Part shown: positions 25,862 through 32,653 of the stretch, piece after piece
Layout of the letters: every line of letters starts with the position of its first letter
Position numbering within the stretch: position 1 is the stretch's first letter
DNA from: Cyclobacteriaceae bacterium
Lineage (GTDB): Bacteria > Bacteroidota > Bacteroidia > Cytophagales > Cyclobacteriaceae
DNA length: 32,653 nt
Assembly: GCA_020436165.1 (NCBI GenBank)
Contig: JAGQYI010000018.1
Location: 1 to 32,653, forward strand
Direction: 5' to 3'
Position numbers and translations under genes: made by a program
Notes under the pieces: generated by a model
Told to the model about the DNA's origin: nothing
What the model saw: the letters and a program-made list of their open reading frames with translations, nothing else
The model's database searches: none

Positions 25862-27978
25862 TGAAAATGATCAAGTTTCTTTTCAGGAAGGGAACCCTGC
25901 AAATAGCCTTAGTTTCTTTTTTAGTTGTATCTGGCATTGAAGCCACAGCTTTTCAAGAAGAACTCTCATCACCCAGAGCTTCAGTTAAGTATTTGAAAAA
26001 GTACACTTCTGCAGATAGTGCCGATTATGGTATGGCTTCAAAGCTGATTTCAGGGAAGGATATATTTTTAGCACGTAAAAGAAGGCAATATATTCAGGAT
26101 ATCAGAGAGGCACTGGATGCATCACGTTTCAGGTGGATATTAGATTCTATCTCGGATAATCCGAATTATAAAGCAGCTGATGGTTCCTCAACGTACGTTA
26201 TTGTTGCAGATATATCCTTGGCCAGGCAGGGAGACCAATGGCTTATTTCAAAGCAGACAATTAATAACTTGCCCGATCTTTTAAAAGGGCTTGGAGTTAT
26301 TTCGGAGAATGAAAATAATCAGAATGAAGATGACGGTTCCAAAGGAGTATTTGGTAAAAAGAACGAAACATCATCTACATCTGCAAGCAAACCCAAAACA
26401 AAGGATCTACCCGAGGTAAAGCTTGATCTTTCAAATCCGAGAAGTTTGGTAATTGGATTTACAAAATATACCAGTAAAGAAGATTGGCGTCCGGATGTAG
26501 CACAGCAAGTTATCTACTATAAATTTTTACCGCACAAGGAAGAACGCATCGAGCGCATCGAGCAGCTCAAACGGTTCCTTGATGGAAAGGGTGTTCTCAT
26601 CAATGTGGCTGATGTACCCAATGATCCTGATTATGTGGATACCCTTCACATGAATGCGCATGAATATGTGATTACTCCACGCTTTGCCGAGCTCTACCTG
26701 CAAAAAATTGGGGACCAATGGTACCTATCTGAGGAAACGACAAAAAAGATACCTGAATTGTTTGAAAGGGCTTTTCCGTTTGGCTCCGACAGGCTTTTGC
26801 AGTATTTGCCGAGTGATCAAACCAAATACCTTGGCCTCATGCTCTGGCAATACCTTGCCATATTGAGTCTGGTTATTTTCGGTTTCTTGTTTAATAAGGT
26901 GTTAAGCTGGGGCACACATTACGTAATAACCAGAATCCTTTTTAGGGTGGGTAAAAAGAAAGTGGCCACTTCCTATATACGGCCGGTTGTTCGCCCATTA
27001 AGCCTTTTGGTTGTACTGGCAATTGTCAATATGTTTTTACCAATTCTTCAGTTGCCTTTGGAAGTGTCGCACTATTTAGGCCTGGCTATTTCTGCTTCCT
27101 TACCATTTTTTGGTACACTGGCTGCTTATAAAGTAGTAGATATAGTAGCACTCTATTTTGAAAAGCTCGCACTAAAGACCGAATCAACTCTGGATGACCA
27201 ATTGGTTCCGCTTTTTAGAAAAATAGCAAAAACATTTGTTATTGTAATAGGCGCGGTTTTCGTATTGGCAAACCTCAATATAAAGTTAGTTCCTCTCCTG
27301 GCCACGTTATCCATTGGAGGTTTGGCATTTGCCTTAGCAGCTCAGGATACTATCAAAAACTTCTTTGGTTCACTTATGATTTTTGTAGATAAACCTTTTC
27401 AGGTAGGTCAGTGGATATCGGCAGAAGGTATAGATGGTACGGTTGAGGAGGTAGGATTGCGTTCAACACGGATACGAACATTCTCAAACTCGTTAATTTA
27501 TGTACCCAATGGTAAACTGGCAGATGCCACGATAGACAACCATGGGCTTAGAGCTTACAGAAGGTTTAGCACTCAACTGGCAGTAACTTACGATACTCCA
27601 CCTGAACTTATTGAGGTGTTTGTTGAAGGGCTTAGAAGAATAGTTTTAGAACACCCAAACACCTGGAAAGATAATTTTAATATCTATTTAAATGATCTGA
27701 ACAGTCATTCGTTGGATATTAAATTCTACATCTTTTTTGAGTTGCCTACATGGGCAGAAGAATTAAAAGCTAGGCATGAGATTATTATGTCGATACTTAA
27801 GCTCGCACATACATTGGGAGTTAATTTTGCTTTCCCAACACAGACATTGCATATTCAGGATTTACCCGGACAGCTTTCATTGGCTCCCACATATCCAAAG
27901 GTTGTAAATGCCAGAAAAGAAATGGAAAAATTCTTTGAGAAAGAAGCTCCAAAGCAGCCTGATTCGAATAAAGTTTAA
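25861..27978 (+). CDS. MscS-family mechanosensitive ion channel with duplicated N-terminal periplasmic domain
   Basis: This 705-residue protein has a signal peptide (about 10-31). The periplasmic part holds two similar blocks, about 37-143 and 192-304, joined by a Ser/Asn/Lys-rich linker. Each contains a KYTS-like start, a D-P-N/D-Y motif, a GDQWxxS motif and an xxPEL/xxPDL end. Transmembrane helices follow from about 328. The MscS pore helix region is at about 479-505 (LATLSIGGLAFALAAQDTIKNFFG), followed by the beta domain (FVDKPFQVGQWISAEGIDGTVEEVGLRSTRIRTF). It should release solutes on hypo-osmotic shock. The start at 25861 was chosen for its TAATG overlap with the upstream gene and for the signal peptide. 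ATG at 25867 is also possible. Confidence 0.9.
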   Translation: MKMIKFLFRKGTLQIALVSFLVVSGIEATAFQEELSSPRASVKYLKKYTSADSADYGMASKLISGKDIFLARKRRQYIQDIREALDASRFRWILDSISDNPNYKAADGSSTYVIVADISLARQGDQWLISKQTINNLPDLLKGLGVISENENNQNEDDGSKGVFGKKNETSSTSASKPKTKDLPEVKLDLSNPRSLVIGFTKYTSKEDWRPDVAQQVIYYKFLPHKEERIERIEQLKRFLDGKGVLINVADVPNDPDYVDTLHMNAHEYVITPRFAELYLQKIGDQWYLSEETTKKIPELFERAFPFGSDRLLQYLPSDQTKYLGLMLWQYLAILSLVIFGFLFNKVLSWGTHYVITRILFRVGKKKVATSYIRPVVRPLSLLVVLAIVNMFLPILQLPLEVSHYLGLAISASLPFFGTLAAYKVVDIVALYFEKLALKTESTLDDQLVPLFRKIAKTFVIVIGAVFVLANLNIKLVPLLATLSIGGLAFALAAQDTIKNFFGSLMIFVDKPFQVGQWISAEGIDGTVEEVGLRSTRIRTFSNSLIYVPNGKLADATIDNHGLRAYRRFSTQLAVTYDTPPELIEVFVEGLRRIVLEHPNTWKDNFNIYLNDLNSHSLDIKFYIFFELPTWAEELKARHEIIMSILKLAHTLGVNFAFPTQTLHIQDLPGQLSLAPTYPKVVNARKEMEKFFEKEAPKQPDSNKV

Positions 27979-28016
27979 GTATTTGTTAAAGTATTCTAAA
28001 ATCTTTTTTTGAATTG

Positions 28017-28047
28017 TTTGATTAAAATCAAAAAGCGCATATTTTTG
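28017..28047 (+). promoter_or_regulatory. Promoter of the tRNA-Tyr/Gly/Thr cluster
   Basis: This is a perfect Bacteroidota promoter: TTTG (28017-28020), 19-base spacer, TATTTTTG (28040-28047). The start of transcription is expected near 28054, about 75 bases before tRNA-Tyr. The sequence after the box, CATTCCC, is shared with the promoter before tRNA-Trp. The remainder of the 151-base gap after the MscS gene shows no clear terminator and no coding potential that I trust. Confidence 0.75.
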
Positions 28048-28129
28048 CATTCCCGAATTCAGGCAGGGGCCTCAAAAAAGGCATGAAACACTGGGTTTGG
28101 AAGTTCATTTTGTAATGTACCTTAATTGC

Positions 28130-28212
28130 GGGGGGATACCAAAGCGGCCAACTGGGACGGACTGTAAATCCGTTGTCGTATGACTTCGTAGGTTCGAATC
28201 CTACTCCCCCCA
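28130..28212 (+). tRNA. tRNA-Tyr (GTA)
   Basis: The cloverleaf can be folded. The acceptor GGGGGGA (28130-28136) pairs with TCCCCCC (28205-28211), with discriminator A at 28212. The anticodon arm ACGGA-CTGTAAA-TCCGT has anticodon GTA at 28164-28166. The variable arm is long, as expected for bacterial tRNA-Tyr (83 bases in all), and the T arm contains GGTTCGAATCC. CCA is not encoded. It is the first gene of the cluster. Confidence 0.96.
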
Positions 28213-28216
28213 CATC

Positions 28217-28340
28217 GCCTTCCGAAGCTTTAACGTAGGAAGGCAGTGTTCACCGAAGCTTTAGCAAAGGTGAGCAGTGTAAGCCAAGGCAGGTAGCACT
28301 AGGTGAACTTGTTCACCTTTGCTAAAGCTTCGGTAAACAA
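28217..28340 (+). repeat. Three small hairpin units with a conserved 14-base core, between tRNA-Tyr and tRNA-Gly
   Basis: Unit 1 is 28217-28244 (arms GCCTTCC/GGAAGGC). Unit 2 is 28248-28275 (arms GTTCACC/GGTGAGC with one G-U). Unit 3 is inverted at 28308-28341 (arms CTTGTTcACC/GGTaAACAAG with one mismatch, last base shared with tRNA-Gly). All three enclose the same 14-base core, GAAGCTTTA[AG]C[GA][TA]A, while the arms differ and remain complementary. Units 1 and 2 are 31 bases apart and each is followed by GCAGTGT. Units 2 and 3 share a perfect 22-base inverted match (28252-28273 with 28313-28334), so the transcript could also fold into one long stem. Confidence 0.8.
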
Positions 28341-28413
28341 GCGGGAGTAGCTCAGTTGGTAGAGCGACAGCCTTCCAAGCTGTAGGTCGCGGGTTCGAGC
28401 CTCGTCTCCCGCT
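28341..28413 (+). tRNA. tRNA-Gly (TCC)
   Basis: The acceptor GCGGGAG (28341-28347) pairs with CTCCCGC (28406-28412), with discriminator T at 28413. The D arm contains GCTCAGTTGGTAGAGC. The anticodon arm ACAGC-CTTCCAA-GCTGT has anticodon TCC at 28374-28376, and the T arm is GGGTTCGAGCC. CCA is not encoded. The first base coincides with the end of the upstream repeat unit. Confidence 0.96.
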
Positions 28414-28425
28414 CAATTCTTGACT

Positions 28426-28497
28426 GCCGATGTAGCTCAGGGGTAGAGTACTTCCTTGGTAAGGAAGGGGTCACGGGTTCAAATCCCGTCATTGGCT
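28426..28497 (+). tRNA. tRNA-Thr (GGT)
   Basis: The acceptor GCCGATG (28426-28432) pairs with CATTGGC (28490-28496, one G-U), with discriminator T at 28497. The anticodon arm CTTCC-TTGGTAA-GGAAG has anticodon GGT at 28458-28460. The T arm contains GGGTTCAAATCCC. It sits 12 bases after tRNA-Gly and 191 bases before tuf, the same Tyr-Gly-Thr-tuf order as in the E. coli tufB operon. Confidence 0.96.
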
Positions 28498-28583
28498 CTA
28501 TGGTTGGCTCATCTTTGATGCAGTCAAGTATTAAAATAAGTTGCGATTGGCAACAAAGTGAAAATTGCAGGGTAACTTGCAAA

Positions 28584-28601
28584 AGCTATTGAAAAATAGC
28601 T
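28584..28601 (+). other. Hairpin with GAAA tetraloop in the tRNA-Thr to tuf spacer
   Basis: AGCTATT (28584-28590) and AATAGCT (28595-28601) form a perfect 7-pair stem closed by a GAAA loop. No T run follows, so it is not an ordinary terminator. A smaller stem, GTTGC/GCAAC, lies about 45 bases upstream. It may be a processing or attenuation site between the tRNAs and tuf. The rest of the 191-base spacer shows only the tuf promoter candidate. Confidence 0.4.
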
Positions 28602-28645
28602 GTTTGGGACAGGTCGTAAGTAGACGCTGTTCTTTTGGTGTTTAA

Positions 28646-28653
28646 TAAATTTG
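28646..28653 (+). promoter_or_regulatory. tuf promoter candidate, -7 box
   Basis: TAAATTTG fully matches TAnnTTTG and lies 35 bases before the tuf ATG. No clear TTTG is present at the -33 distance, so this is a half-supported promoter. Transcription from the tRNA promoter at 28017 could also read into tuf. Confidence 0.35.
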
Positions 28654-28688
28654 TGAAACTAAATATTAACTAATAGGGATTTTCAAAT

Positions 28689-29876
28689 ATGGCTAAAGCA
28701 ACCTTTGATCGTTCAAAACCGCACGTTAATATAGGTACCATTGGTCACGTTGACCACGGTAAAACTACATTGACCGCTGCTATTTCAAAAGTATTATCAG
28801 AGAAAGGCCTTGCAGAAGCAAGAGACTTTTCATCTATTGACAATGCTCCTGAAGAAAAAGAAAGAGGTATTACAATTAATACCGCTCATATTGAGTATGC
28901 TACAGAAAACAGGCACTACGCACACGTTGACTGTCCAGGTCACGCTGACTATGTGAAAAACATGGTTACAGGTGCGGCCCAAATGGATGGTGCTATCATC
29001 GTGGTAGCTGCAACCGATGGTCCAATGCCTCAAACTCGTGAGCACATCCTTTTATCACGTCAGGTAGGTGTACCTGCGTTGGTTGTGTTTATGAATAAAG
29101 TGGATTTGGTAGATGACCCTGAGTTGTTGGAACTTGTTGAAATGGAAATCAGAGAATTGCTTTCTGAGTACGATTTCCCAGGTGATGACATTCCTGTAAT
29201 TGCTGGTTCTGCTTTGGGTGCACTTAACGGTGAGGCTCAGTGGGTTGAAAAAGTGATGGAATTGATGGAAGCAGTAGATAACTACATTCCACTTCCAGAG
29301 CGTTTGATCGACAAGGATTTCTTAATGCCTGTAGAGGACGTATTCTCGATCACTGGTCGTGGTACTGTTGCAACTGGTAGAATTGAAAGAGGTATCATCA
29401 ACTCTGGTGATCCTGTAGATATCATTGGTATGGGTGCTGAAGGACTTAAGTCTACAGTTACTGGTGTGGAAATGTTCCGTAAAATCCTTGACAGAGGTGA
29501 AGCTGGTGATAACGTAGGTCTTCTATTGAGAGGTATCGAAAAAACTGACATCAAGCGTGGTATGATTATCTGTAAGCCTGGTTCAGTTAACCCACATGCT
29601 AAATTCAAAGCAGAGGTTTACGTTCTTTCAAAAGAAGAAGGTGGACGTCACACTCCATTCTTCAACAAATACCGTCCTCAGTTCTACTTCAGAACAACAG
29701 ACGTTACAGGTGAAGTAAAACTTCCTGATGGAGTTGAAATGGTTATGCCTGGTGATAACGTAACTATCGAAGTTACTTTGATCAACGCTATCGCTATGGA
29801 AAAAGGACTACGTTTTGCGATCCGTGAAGGTGGTAGAACAGTAGGTTCTGGTCAGGTTACCGAAATTTTAGAGTAA
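28689..29876 (+). CDS. tuf: Translation elongation factor Tu
   Basis: This 395-residue GTPase delivers aminoacyl-tRNA to the ribosome. The G1 motif GHVDHGKT (19-26), RGITI, the G3 motif DCPGHAD and the G4 motif NKVD are all intact. Domain 2 and domain 3 sequences ([41 protein letters not shown]) are typical and the length is normal. Codon use is visibly different from the accessory genes around it (many CGT, GGT and GTA codons), as expected for high expression. It stands between tRNA-Thr and tRNA-Trp. Confidence 0.99.
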   Translation: MAKATFDRSKPHVNIGTIGHVDHGKTTLTAAISKVLSEKGLAEARDFSSIDNAPEEKERGITINTAHIEYATENRHYAHVDCPGHADYVKNMVTGAAQMDGAIIVVAATDGPMPQTREHILLSRQVGVPALVVFMNKVDLVDDPELLELVEMEIRELLSEYDFPGDDIPVIAGSALGALNGEAQWVEKVMELMEAVDNYIPLPERLIDKDFLMPVEDVFSITGRGTVATGRIERGIINSGDPVDIIGMGAEGLKSTVTGVEMFRKILDRGEAGDNVGLLLRGIEKTDIKRGMIICKPGSVNPHAKFKAEVYVLSKEEGGRHTPFFNKYRPQFYFRTTDVTGEVKLPDGVEMVMPGDNVTIEVTLINAIAMEKGLRFAIREGGRTVGSGQVTEILE

Positions 29877-29900
29877 TCTAACTCAAACATAAAATTAACT

Positions 29901-29933
29901 AAGTGCGTTTCATAATTTATTTGAAACGCACTT
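29901..29933 (+). terminator. Strong hairpin downstream of tuf, without a T run
   Basis: A perfect 12-pair stem joins AAGTGCGTTTCA (29901-29912) and TGAAACGCACTT (29922-29933) around a 9-base loop, 25 bases after the tuf stop. The bases that follow, GTGTTATAAAT, are not a proper T tract. It may act as a 3' end stabiliser or a leaky terminator. Its last bases overlap the -33 region of the next promoter. Confidence 0.55.
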
Positions 29934-29961
29934 GTGTTATAAATATAAAATGGTATTTTTG
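29931..29961 (+). promoter_or_regulatory. Promoter of tRNA-Trp and the secE-nusG operon
   Basis: CTTG (29931-29934, one mismatch to TTTG), a 19-base spacer and a perfect TATTTTTG (29954-29961) make a good Bacteroidota promoter. The start of transcription is expected near 29968, about 20 bases before tRNA-Trp. The following CACTCCC resembles CATTCCC after the tRNA-Tyr promoter. Confidence 0.6.
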
Positions 29962-29988
29962 CACTCCCAATTTGGGTAGTGCCACCAT

Positions 29989-30061
29989 ACGGGTGTAGCT
30001 CAATTGGTAGAGTAGTGGTCTCCAAAACCATTGGCTGGGAGTTCGAGTCTCTCCACCCGTG
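29989..30061 (+). tRNA. tRNA-Trp (CCA)
   Basis: The acceptor ACGGGTG (29989-29995) pairs with CACCCGT (30054-30060), with discriminator G at 30061. The anticodon arm GTGGT-CTCCAAA-ACCAT has anticodon CCA at 30022-30024. The T arm contains GAGTTCGAGTCTC. CCA at the 3' end is not encoded. The secE start follows after 24 bases, so tRNA and mRNA are probably made as one transcript and then cut apart. tRNA-Trp beside secE is a common bacterial arrangement. Confidence 0.96.
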
Positions 30062-30085
30062 CTAAAAAATTAAACTACTGTTTAG

Positions 30086-30277
30086 ATGCAAAAGTTGATA
30101 ACATTTATAAAGCAGTCGGTCGTAGAAATGAGAGACAAAGTTTCTTGGCCAAAGTATAAGGATTTGCAAAGTAGCTCAGTACTTGTACTTGTAGCTTCGG
30201 TGATTTTCGCCTTAATGATTGGTGTTTTCGACTACGCGTTTAACAATGCAATGTCTTGGTTTTATAGTGCATTTTAA
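30086..30277 (+). CDS. secE: Preprotein translocase subunit SecE
   Basis: This 63-residue protein has the single-helix SecE form. An amphipathic cytoplasmic helix with the conserved VVEMRDKVSWPKYKDLQSSS segment is followed by one transmembrane helix (about 31-55). It clamps SecY in the general secretion channel of the inner membrane. Length fits short SecE proteins with one helix, unlike the three-helix E. coli form. It lies directly before nusG (11 bases), its near-universal neighbour. Confidence 0.95.
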   Translation: MQKLITFIKQSVVEMRDKVSWPKYKDLQSSSVLVLVASVIFALMIGVFDYAFNNAMSWFYSAF

Positions 30278-30288
30278 ACAAGACTAAG

Positions 30289-30843
30289 ATGAGTGAACTA
30301 AAGTGGTATGTGCTCAGGGTAGTAAGCGGGCAGGAAAAGAAGATAAAGAGCTACCTTGAAACGGAAGTAGAGAGAGAAAAACTTCAGGAGTATATTACTC
30401 AGGTACTTATACCTTCTGAAAAAGTATATGAAATGCGAAATGGTAAGAAAAGAGTGCGAGAGCGCAATTTCTTTCCAGGTTATGTGCTGATAAATGCGGA
30501 TCTAACCCATGGGGAAGCGAGCCACGTGGTAAACTCCATTCCTGGTGTGATCGGCTTTTTGGGAGAAGGAGCAGGAACGTCAAAAGTTCCGGTGCCTTTG
30601 AGAGAACGTGAGATCAACCGAATAATGGGTAAGGTAGAGGAAGTTGATGAACACGAAGAAAAACTGGACGATCCTTACATTGTAGGAGAATCTGTGAAAG
30701 TGATGGACGGTCCTTTCAGTGGATTTACAGGTACAGTTGAAGAAGTTTTTGAAGAAAAGAAAAAGCTTAATGTAATGGTGAAAATTTTCGGAAGAAATAC
30801 ACCGGTTGAGCTTAACTATATGCAAGTAGAAAAAGTAGACTAA
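30289..30843 (+). CDS. nusG: Transcription termination/antitermination factor NusG
   Basis: This 184-residue protein has the NGN domain (about 1-115). It opens with [20 protein letters not shown] and contains [16 protein letters not shown] and [13 protein letters not shown]-terminal KOW domain starts near [21 protein letters not shown]. NusG binds RNA polymerase and links it to Rho or to ribosomal protein S10. It sits between secE and rplK (8 bases before the latter), the standard position. Confidence 0.97.
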   Translation: MSELKWYVLRVVSGQEKKIKSYLETEVEREKLQEYITQVLIPSEKVYEMRNGKKRVRERNFFPGYVLINADLTHGEASHVVNSIPGVIGFLGEGAGTSKVPVPLREREINRIMGKVEEVDEHEEKLDDPYIVGESVKVMDGPFSGFTGTVEEVFEEKKKLNVMVKIFGRNTPVELNYMQVEKVD

Positions 30844-30851
30844 AAAATAAA

Positions 30852-31295
30852 ATGGCAAAGGAGATAAGTGGATATCTGAAATTACAAATTAGAGGTGGTG
30901 CTGCAAACCCTTCTCCTCCTGTAGGACCTGCTTTAGGTAGTAAAGGTCTTAACATTATGGAGTTCTGTAAGCAATTCAATGCCAGAACACAGGAAAAACA
31001 AGGACAGATCTTGCCAGTATTGGTAACAATCTATGCAGATAAGTCATTTGATTTTGTAATTAAAACACCTCCGGCACCTGTAATGTTGCTAGAGGCAGCC
31101 AAGAAAAAGAAAGGTTCTTCTGAGCCTAACAGAAATAAAGTGGCTACGGTTACTTGGGATCAGGTAAAAGTTATTGCTGAAACAAAAATGCCTGACCTTA
31201 ATGCATTCACAGTAGAATCTGCCATGAAAATGGTAGCAGGTACTGCAAGAAGTATGGGTATAAAAGTTTCAGGTACAGCGCCTTGGGCTAATTAA
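30852..31295 (+). CDS. rplK: 50S ribosomal protein L11
   Basis: This 147-residue protein has the complete L11 pattern: [43 protein letters not shown], and the C-terminal RNA-binding domain ending in [10 protein letters not shown]. It forms part of the GTPase-associated centre with 23S rRNA. Only 8 bases separate it from nusG, so no separate leader structure can stand before it. It is followed after 10 bases by rplA. Confidence 0.98.
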   Translation: MAKEISGYLKLQIRGGAANPSPPVGPALGSKGLNIMEFCKQFNARTQEKQGQILPVLVTIYADKSFDFVIKTPPAPVMLLEAAKKKKGSSEPNRNKVATVTWDQVKVIAETKMPDLNAFTVESAMKMVAGTARSMGIKVSGTAPWAN

Positions 31296-31305
31296 GACAT
31301 AAACG

Positions 31306-32004
31306 ATGGGAAAGTTAACAAAAAATCAAAAAGCGGTCCTGGATAAAGTAGATGCTGCAAAAGAGTATGCTATAAGCGATGCCGCTCAACTTGTGAAAGA
31401 TATCACTTTTACCAAGTTCGATGCATCTGTGGATCTGGATATCCGCTTGGGTGTTGATCCTCGTAAAGCAGACCAAATGGTAAGAGGCGTTGTTACGCTA
31501 CCTCACGGTACTGGTAAAGAAATGCGTGTTTTGGTACTTTGTACTCCTGACAAAGAGCAGGAAGCCAAAGATGCCGGAGCTGACCACGTTGGGTTGGATG
31601 ATTACATTGCAAAGATTGAAGGTGGTTGGACTGATATAGATGTAATTATTACCATGCCTACCGTTATGGCTAAAGTTGGTCGTTTGGGTAGAGTATTGGG
31701 ACCAAGAGGTTTGATGCCTAACCCAAAATCGGGTACTGTTACACTAGAGGTAGGTAAAGCCGTGCAGGATGTTAAAGGTGGTAAAATCGACTTTAAAGTG
31801 GATAAAACCGGTATCATCCATGCGAGCATAGGTAAGGTTTCATTTGATCCTCAAAAGATCAAGGAAAATGCTGAAGAAGTAATACACACCATTGCTAAGT
31901 TGAAACCAGCTTCTGCAAAGGGTACTTATTTCAAAAGCATTAGCATGTCAAGCACTATGAGTGCAGGACTTAAAATAGATAAAAACTCAATTTCAGGATT
32001 ATAG
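31306..32004 (+). CDS. rplA: 50S ribosomal protein L1
   Basis: This 232-residue L1 protein contains the family stretches [22 protein letters not shown] and [25 protein letters not shown]. It ends in the [21 protein letters not shown] region. L1 forms the mobile stalk near the E site and in many bacteria represses its own operon by binding an mRNA mimic of its rRNA site. It is separated from rplJ by 2 bases. Confidence 0.98.
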   Translation: MGKLTKNQKAVLDKVDAAKEYAISDAAQLVKDITFTKFDASVDLDIRLGVDPRKADQMVRGVVTLPHGTGKEMRVLVLCTPDKEQEAKDAGADHVGLDDYIAKIEGGWTDIDVIITMPTVMAKVGRLGRVLGPRGLMPNPKSGTVTLEVGKAVQDVKGGKIDFKVDKTGIIHASIGKVSFDPQKIKENAEEVIHTIAKLKPASAKGTYFKSISMSSTMSAGLKIDKNSISGL

Positions 32005-32006
32005 TC

Positions 32007-32543
32007 ATGACTAAAGAAGAAAAAGTAAGAGTTGTTGAAGAGCTATCAGGAAAGTTTGAGGAGAATTCAAATTTCTACATTACAGATGCCTCAGGGTTAA
32101 CTGTTGCTCAAGTTAATGCCTTTAGAAAACTATGCTTCGAAAAAGGAGTTGAGTACCACGTGTATAAGAATACACTTATTCAAAAGGCACTTGAAAAACT
32201 TGATACGGATTACACAGAGTTTTTCGATAATGTATTAAAAGGCTTTTCTGGGATTATCTTTTCAAAAGAAGCAGGTAATGTTCCTGCCAAAGTGATCAAT
32301 GATTTCAGAAAATCTAGCAGTCTGAAAGACAAACCTATGTTAAAAGGCGCTTCCATCGACACAGATCTTTTCATAGGCGAAGAAAACTTAAAAATGCTTA
32401 GTGAGCTTAAATCTAAAAATGAGCTTATTGGTGAAATTATTGGTCTTCTTCAGTCTCCTGCTAAAAATGTTGTTTCTGCTCTTCAGAGTGGTAAGCATAC
32501 AATCGCAGGCTTGGTTAAAACCTTGTCTGAAAGGGAAAATTAG
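32007..32543 (+). CDS. rplJ: 50S ribosomal protein L10
   Basis: This 178-residue L10 protein opens with TKEEKVRVVEELSGKFEE. YITDASGLTVAQVNAFRKLC and VYKNTLIQKAL are followed by a C-terminal helix that carries L7/L12 dimers. It begins 2 bases after rplA, which leaves no space for the L10 leader RNA found before rplJ in many bacteria. The rplL gene follows after 30 bases. Confidence 0.97.
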   Translation: MTKEEKVRVVEELSGKFEENSNFYITDASGLTVAQVNAFRKLCFEKGVEYHVYKNTLIQKALEKLDTDYTEFFDNVLKGFSGIIFSKEAGNVPAKVINDFRKSSSLKDKPMLKGASIDTDLFIGEENLKMLSELKSKNELIGEIIGLLQSPAKNVVSALQSGKHTIAGLVKTLSEREN

Positions 32544-32573
32544 TATTGAACATTTAAAAATTGGTTGATAAAA

Positions 32574-32653
32574 ATGGCAGATTTAAAAGCATTCGCTGAT
32601 CAGTTGGTTAACCTAACTGTAAAAGAAGTAAACGAGCTAGCCGAAATTCTTAA
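32574..32653 (+). CDS. rplL: 50S ribosomal protein L7/L12, 5' part
   Basis: The first 26 codons, [26 protein letters not shown], match the N-terminal dimerisation domain of L7/L12, and the gene runs off the window edge. The position after rplJ is the standard one, and rpoB would be expected next. Confidence 0.95.
   Translation, partial: MADLKAFADQLVNLTVKEVNELAEIL

Noticed and set aside
28028-28213. 61-codon minus-strand ORF with GGVGFEPT-like opening
   Set aside because: It is the reverse complement of tRNA-Tyr. This peptide pattern is a well-known false ORF from antisense tRNA sequence.
77-28293. Shared 10-mer CCAAGGCAGG at 77-86 and 28284-28293, both near stable RNA genes
   Set aside because: Ten bases is too short to exclude chance in a window of this size, and no common structure surrounds both.
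28217-28341. CRISPR-like array
   Set aside because: Only three units, one inverted, irregular spacing, no conserved full repeat with unique spacers, and no cas genes.
28352-28582. 76-codon minus-strand ORF with TGFEPVTPSLPRKY-like stretch
   Set aside because: It lies antisense to tRNA-Gly and tRNA-Thr and shows the same false tRNA-derived pattern.

Overview
The window reads as a chromosomal segment of a Bacteroidota bacterium, most likely order Cytophagales. The evidence is a type IX secretion pair (porU-porV), promoters of the Bacteroidota TTTG-N19-TAnnTTTG type, A/T-rich spacers without strong Shine-Dalgarno sites, and gene families such as a 1076-residue propeller plus beta-barrel protein and a large MscS-like channel. 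Genus cannot be set from sequence alone. Coding density is high. There is no transposase, integrase, prophage gene or CRISPR array, and most of the window looks like core genome.

Layout. Positions 1-120 hold the 3' end of a 5S rRNA gene and its terminator, i.e. the end of an rRNA operon. A minus-strand block (161-7378) reads, in transcription order, MBL-fold hydrolase, phosphatidylserine synthase (pssA), sortase porU, porV and a catalytically degenerate M16 peptidase-like protein, with gaps of 3, 8, 37 and 3 bases. A plus-strand block (7437-12623) follows: FAD oxidoreductase, propeller/barrel outer-membrane protein, YicC-type RNase. Next is a MacA/permease/TolC export operon without an ATPase gene (12801-17087). 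It converges on purB (17091-18440), which is divergent from a PaaE-like flavin/2Fe-2S reductase (18576-19673). After an inverted-repeat spacer come an M3 oligoendopeptidase, an unrecognised membrane protein on the minus strand, and a pair made of an anchored propeller-like protein overlapping an MscS-family channel by one base (23168-27978).

The right end (28017-32653) is the translation and transcription core: tRNA-Tyr, tRNA-Gly, tRNA-Thr, tuf, tRNA-Trp, secE, nusG, rplK, rplA, rplJ and the start of rplL. This order closely resembles the E. coli tufB-secE-nusG-rplKAJL region.

How genes work together. PorU and PorV are partners of the attachment step of type IX secretion: PorV shuttles substrates and PorU removes the C-terminal sorting domain. 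The adaptor, permease and TolC proteins should form a tripartite exporter once an ATPase encoded elsewhere joins. The propeller-like protein and the MscS channel are probably translationally coupled. No complete undescribed system stands out. The strongest unexplained structures are a family of small hairpins with a fixed 14-base core between tRNA-Tyr and tRNA-Gly, a duplicated periplasmic domain in the MscS-like protein, and a membrane protein with two possible ExbD-like domains.
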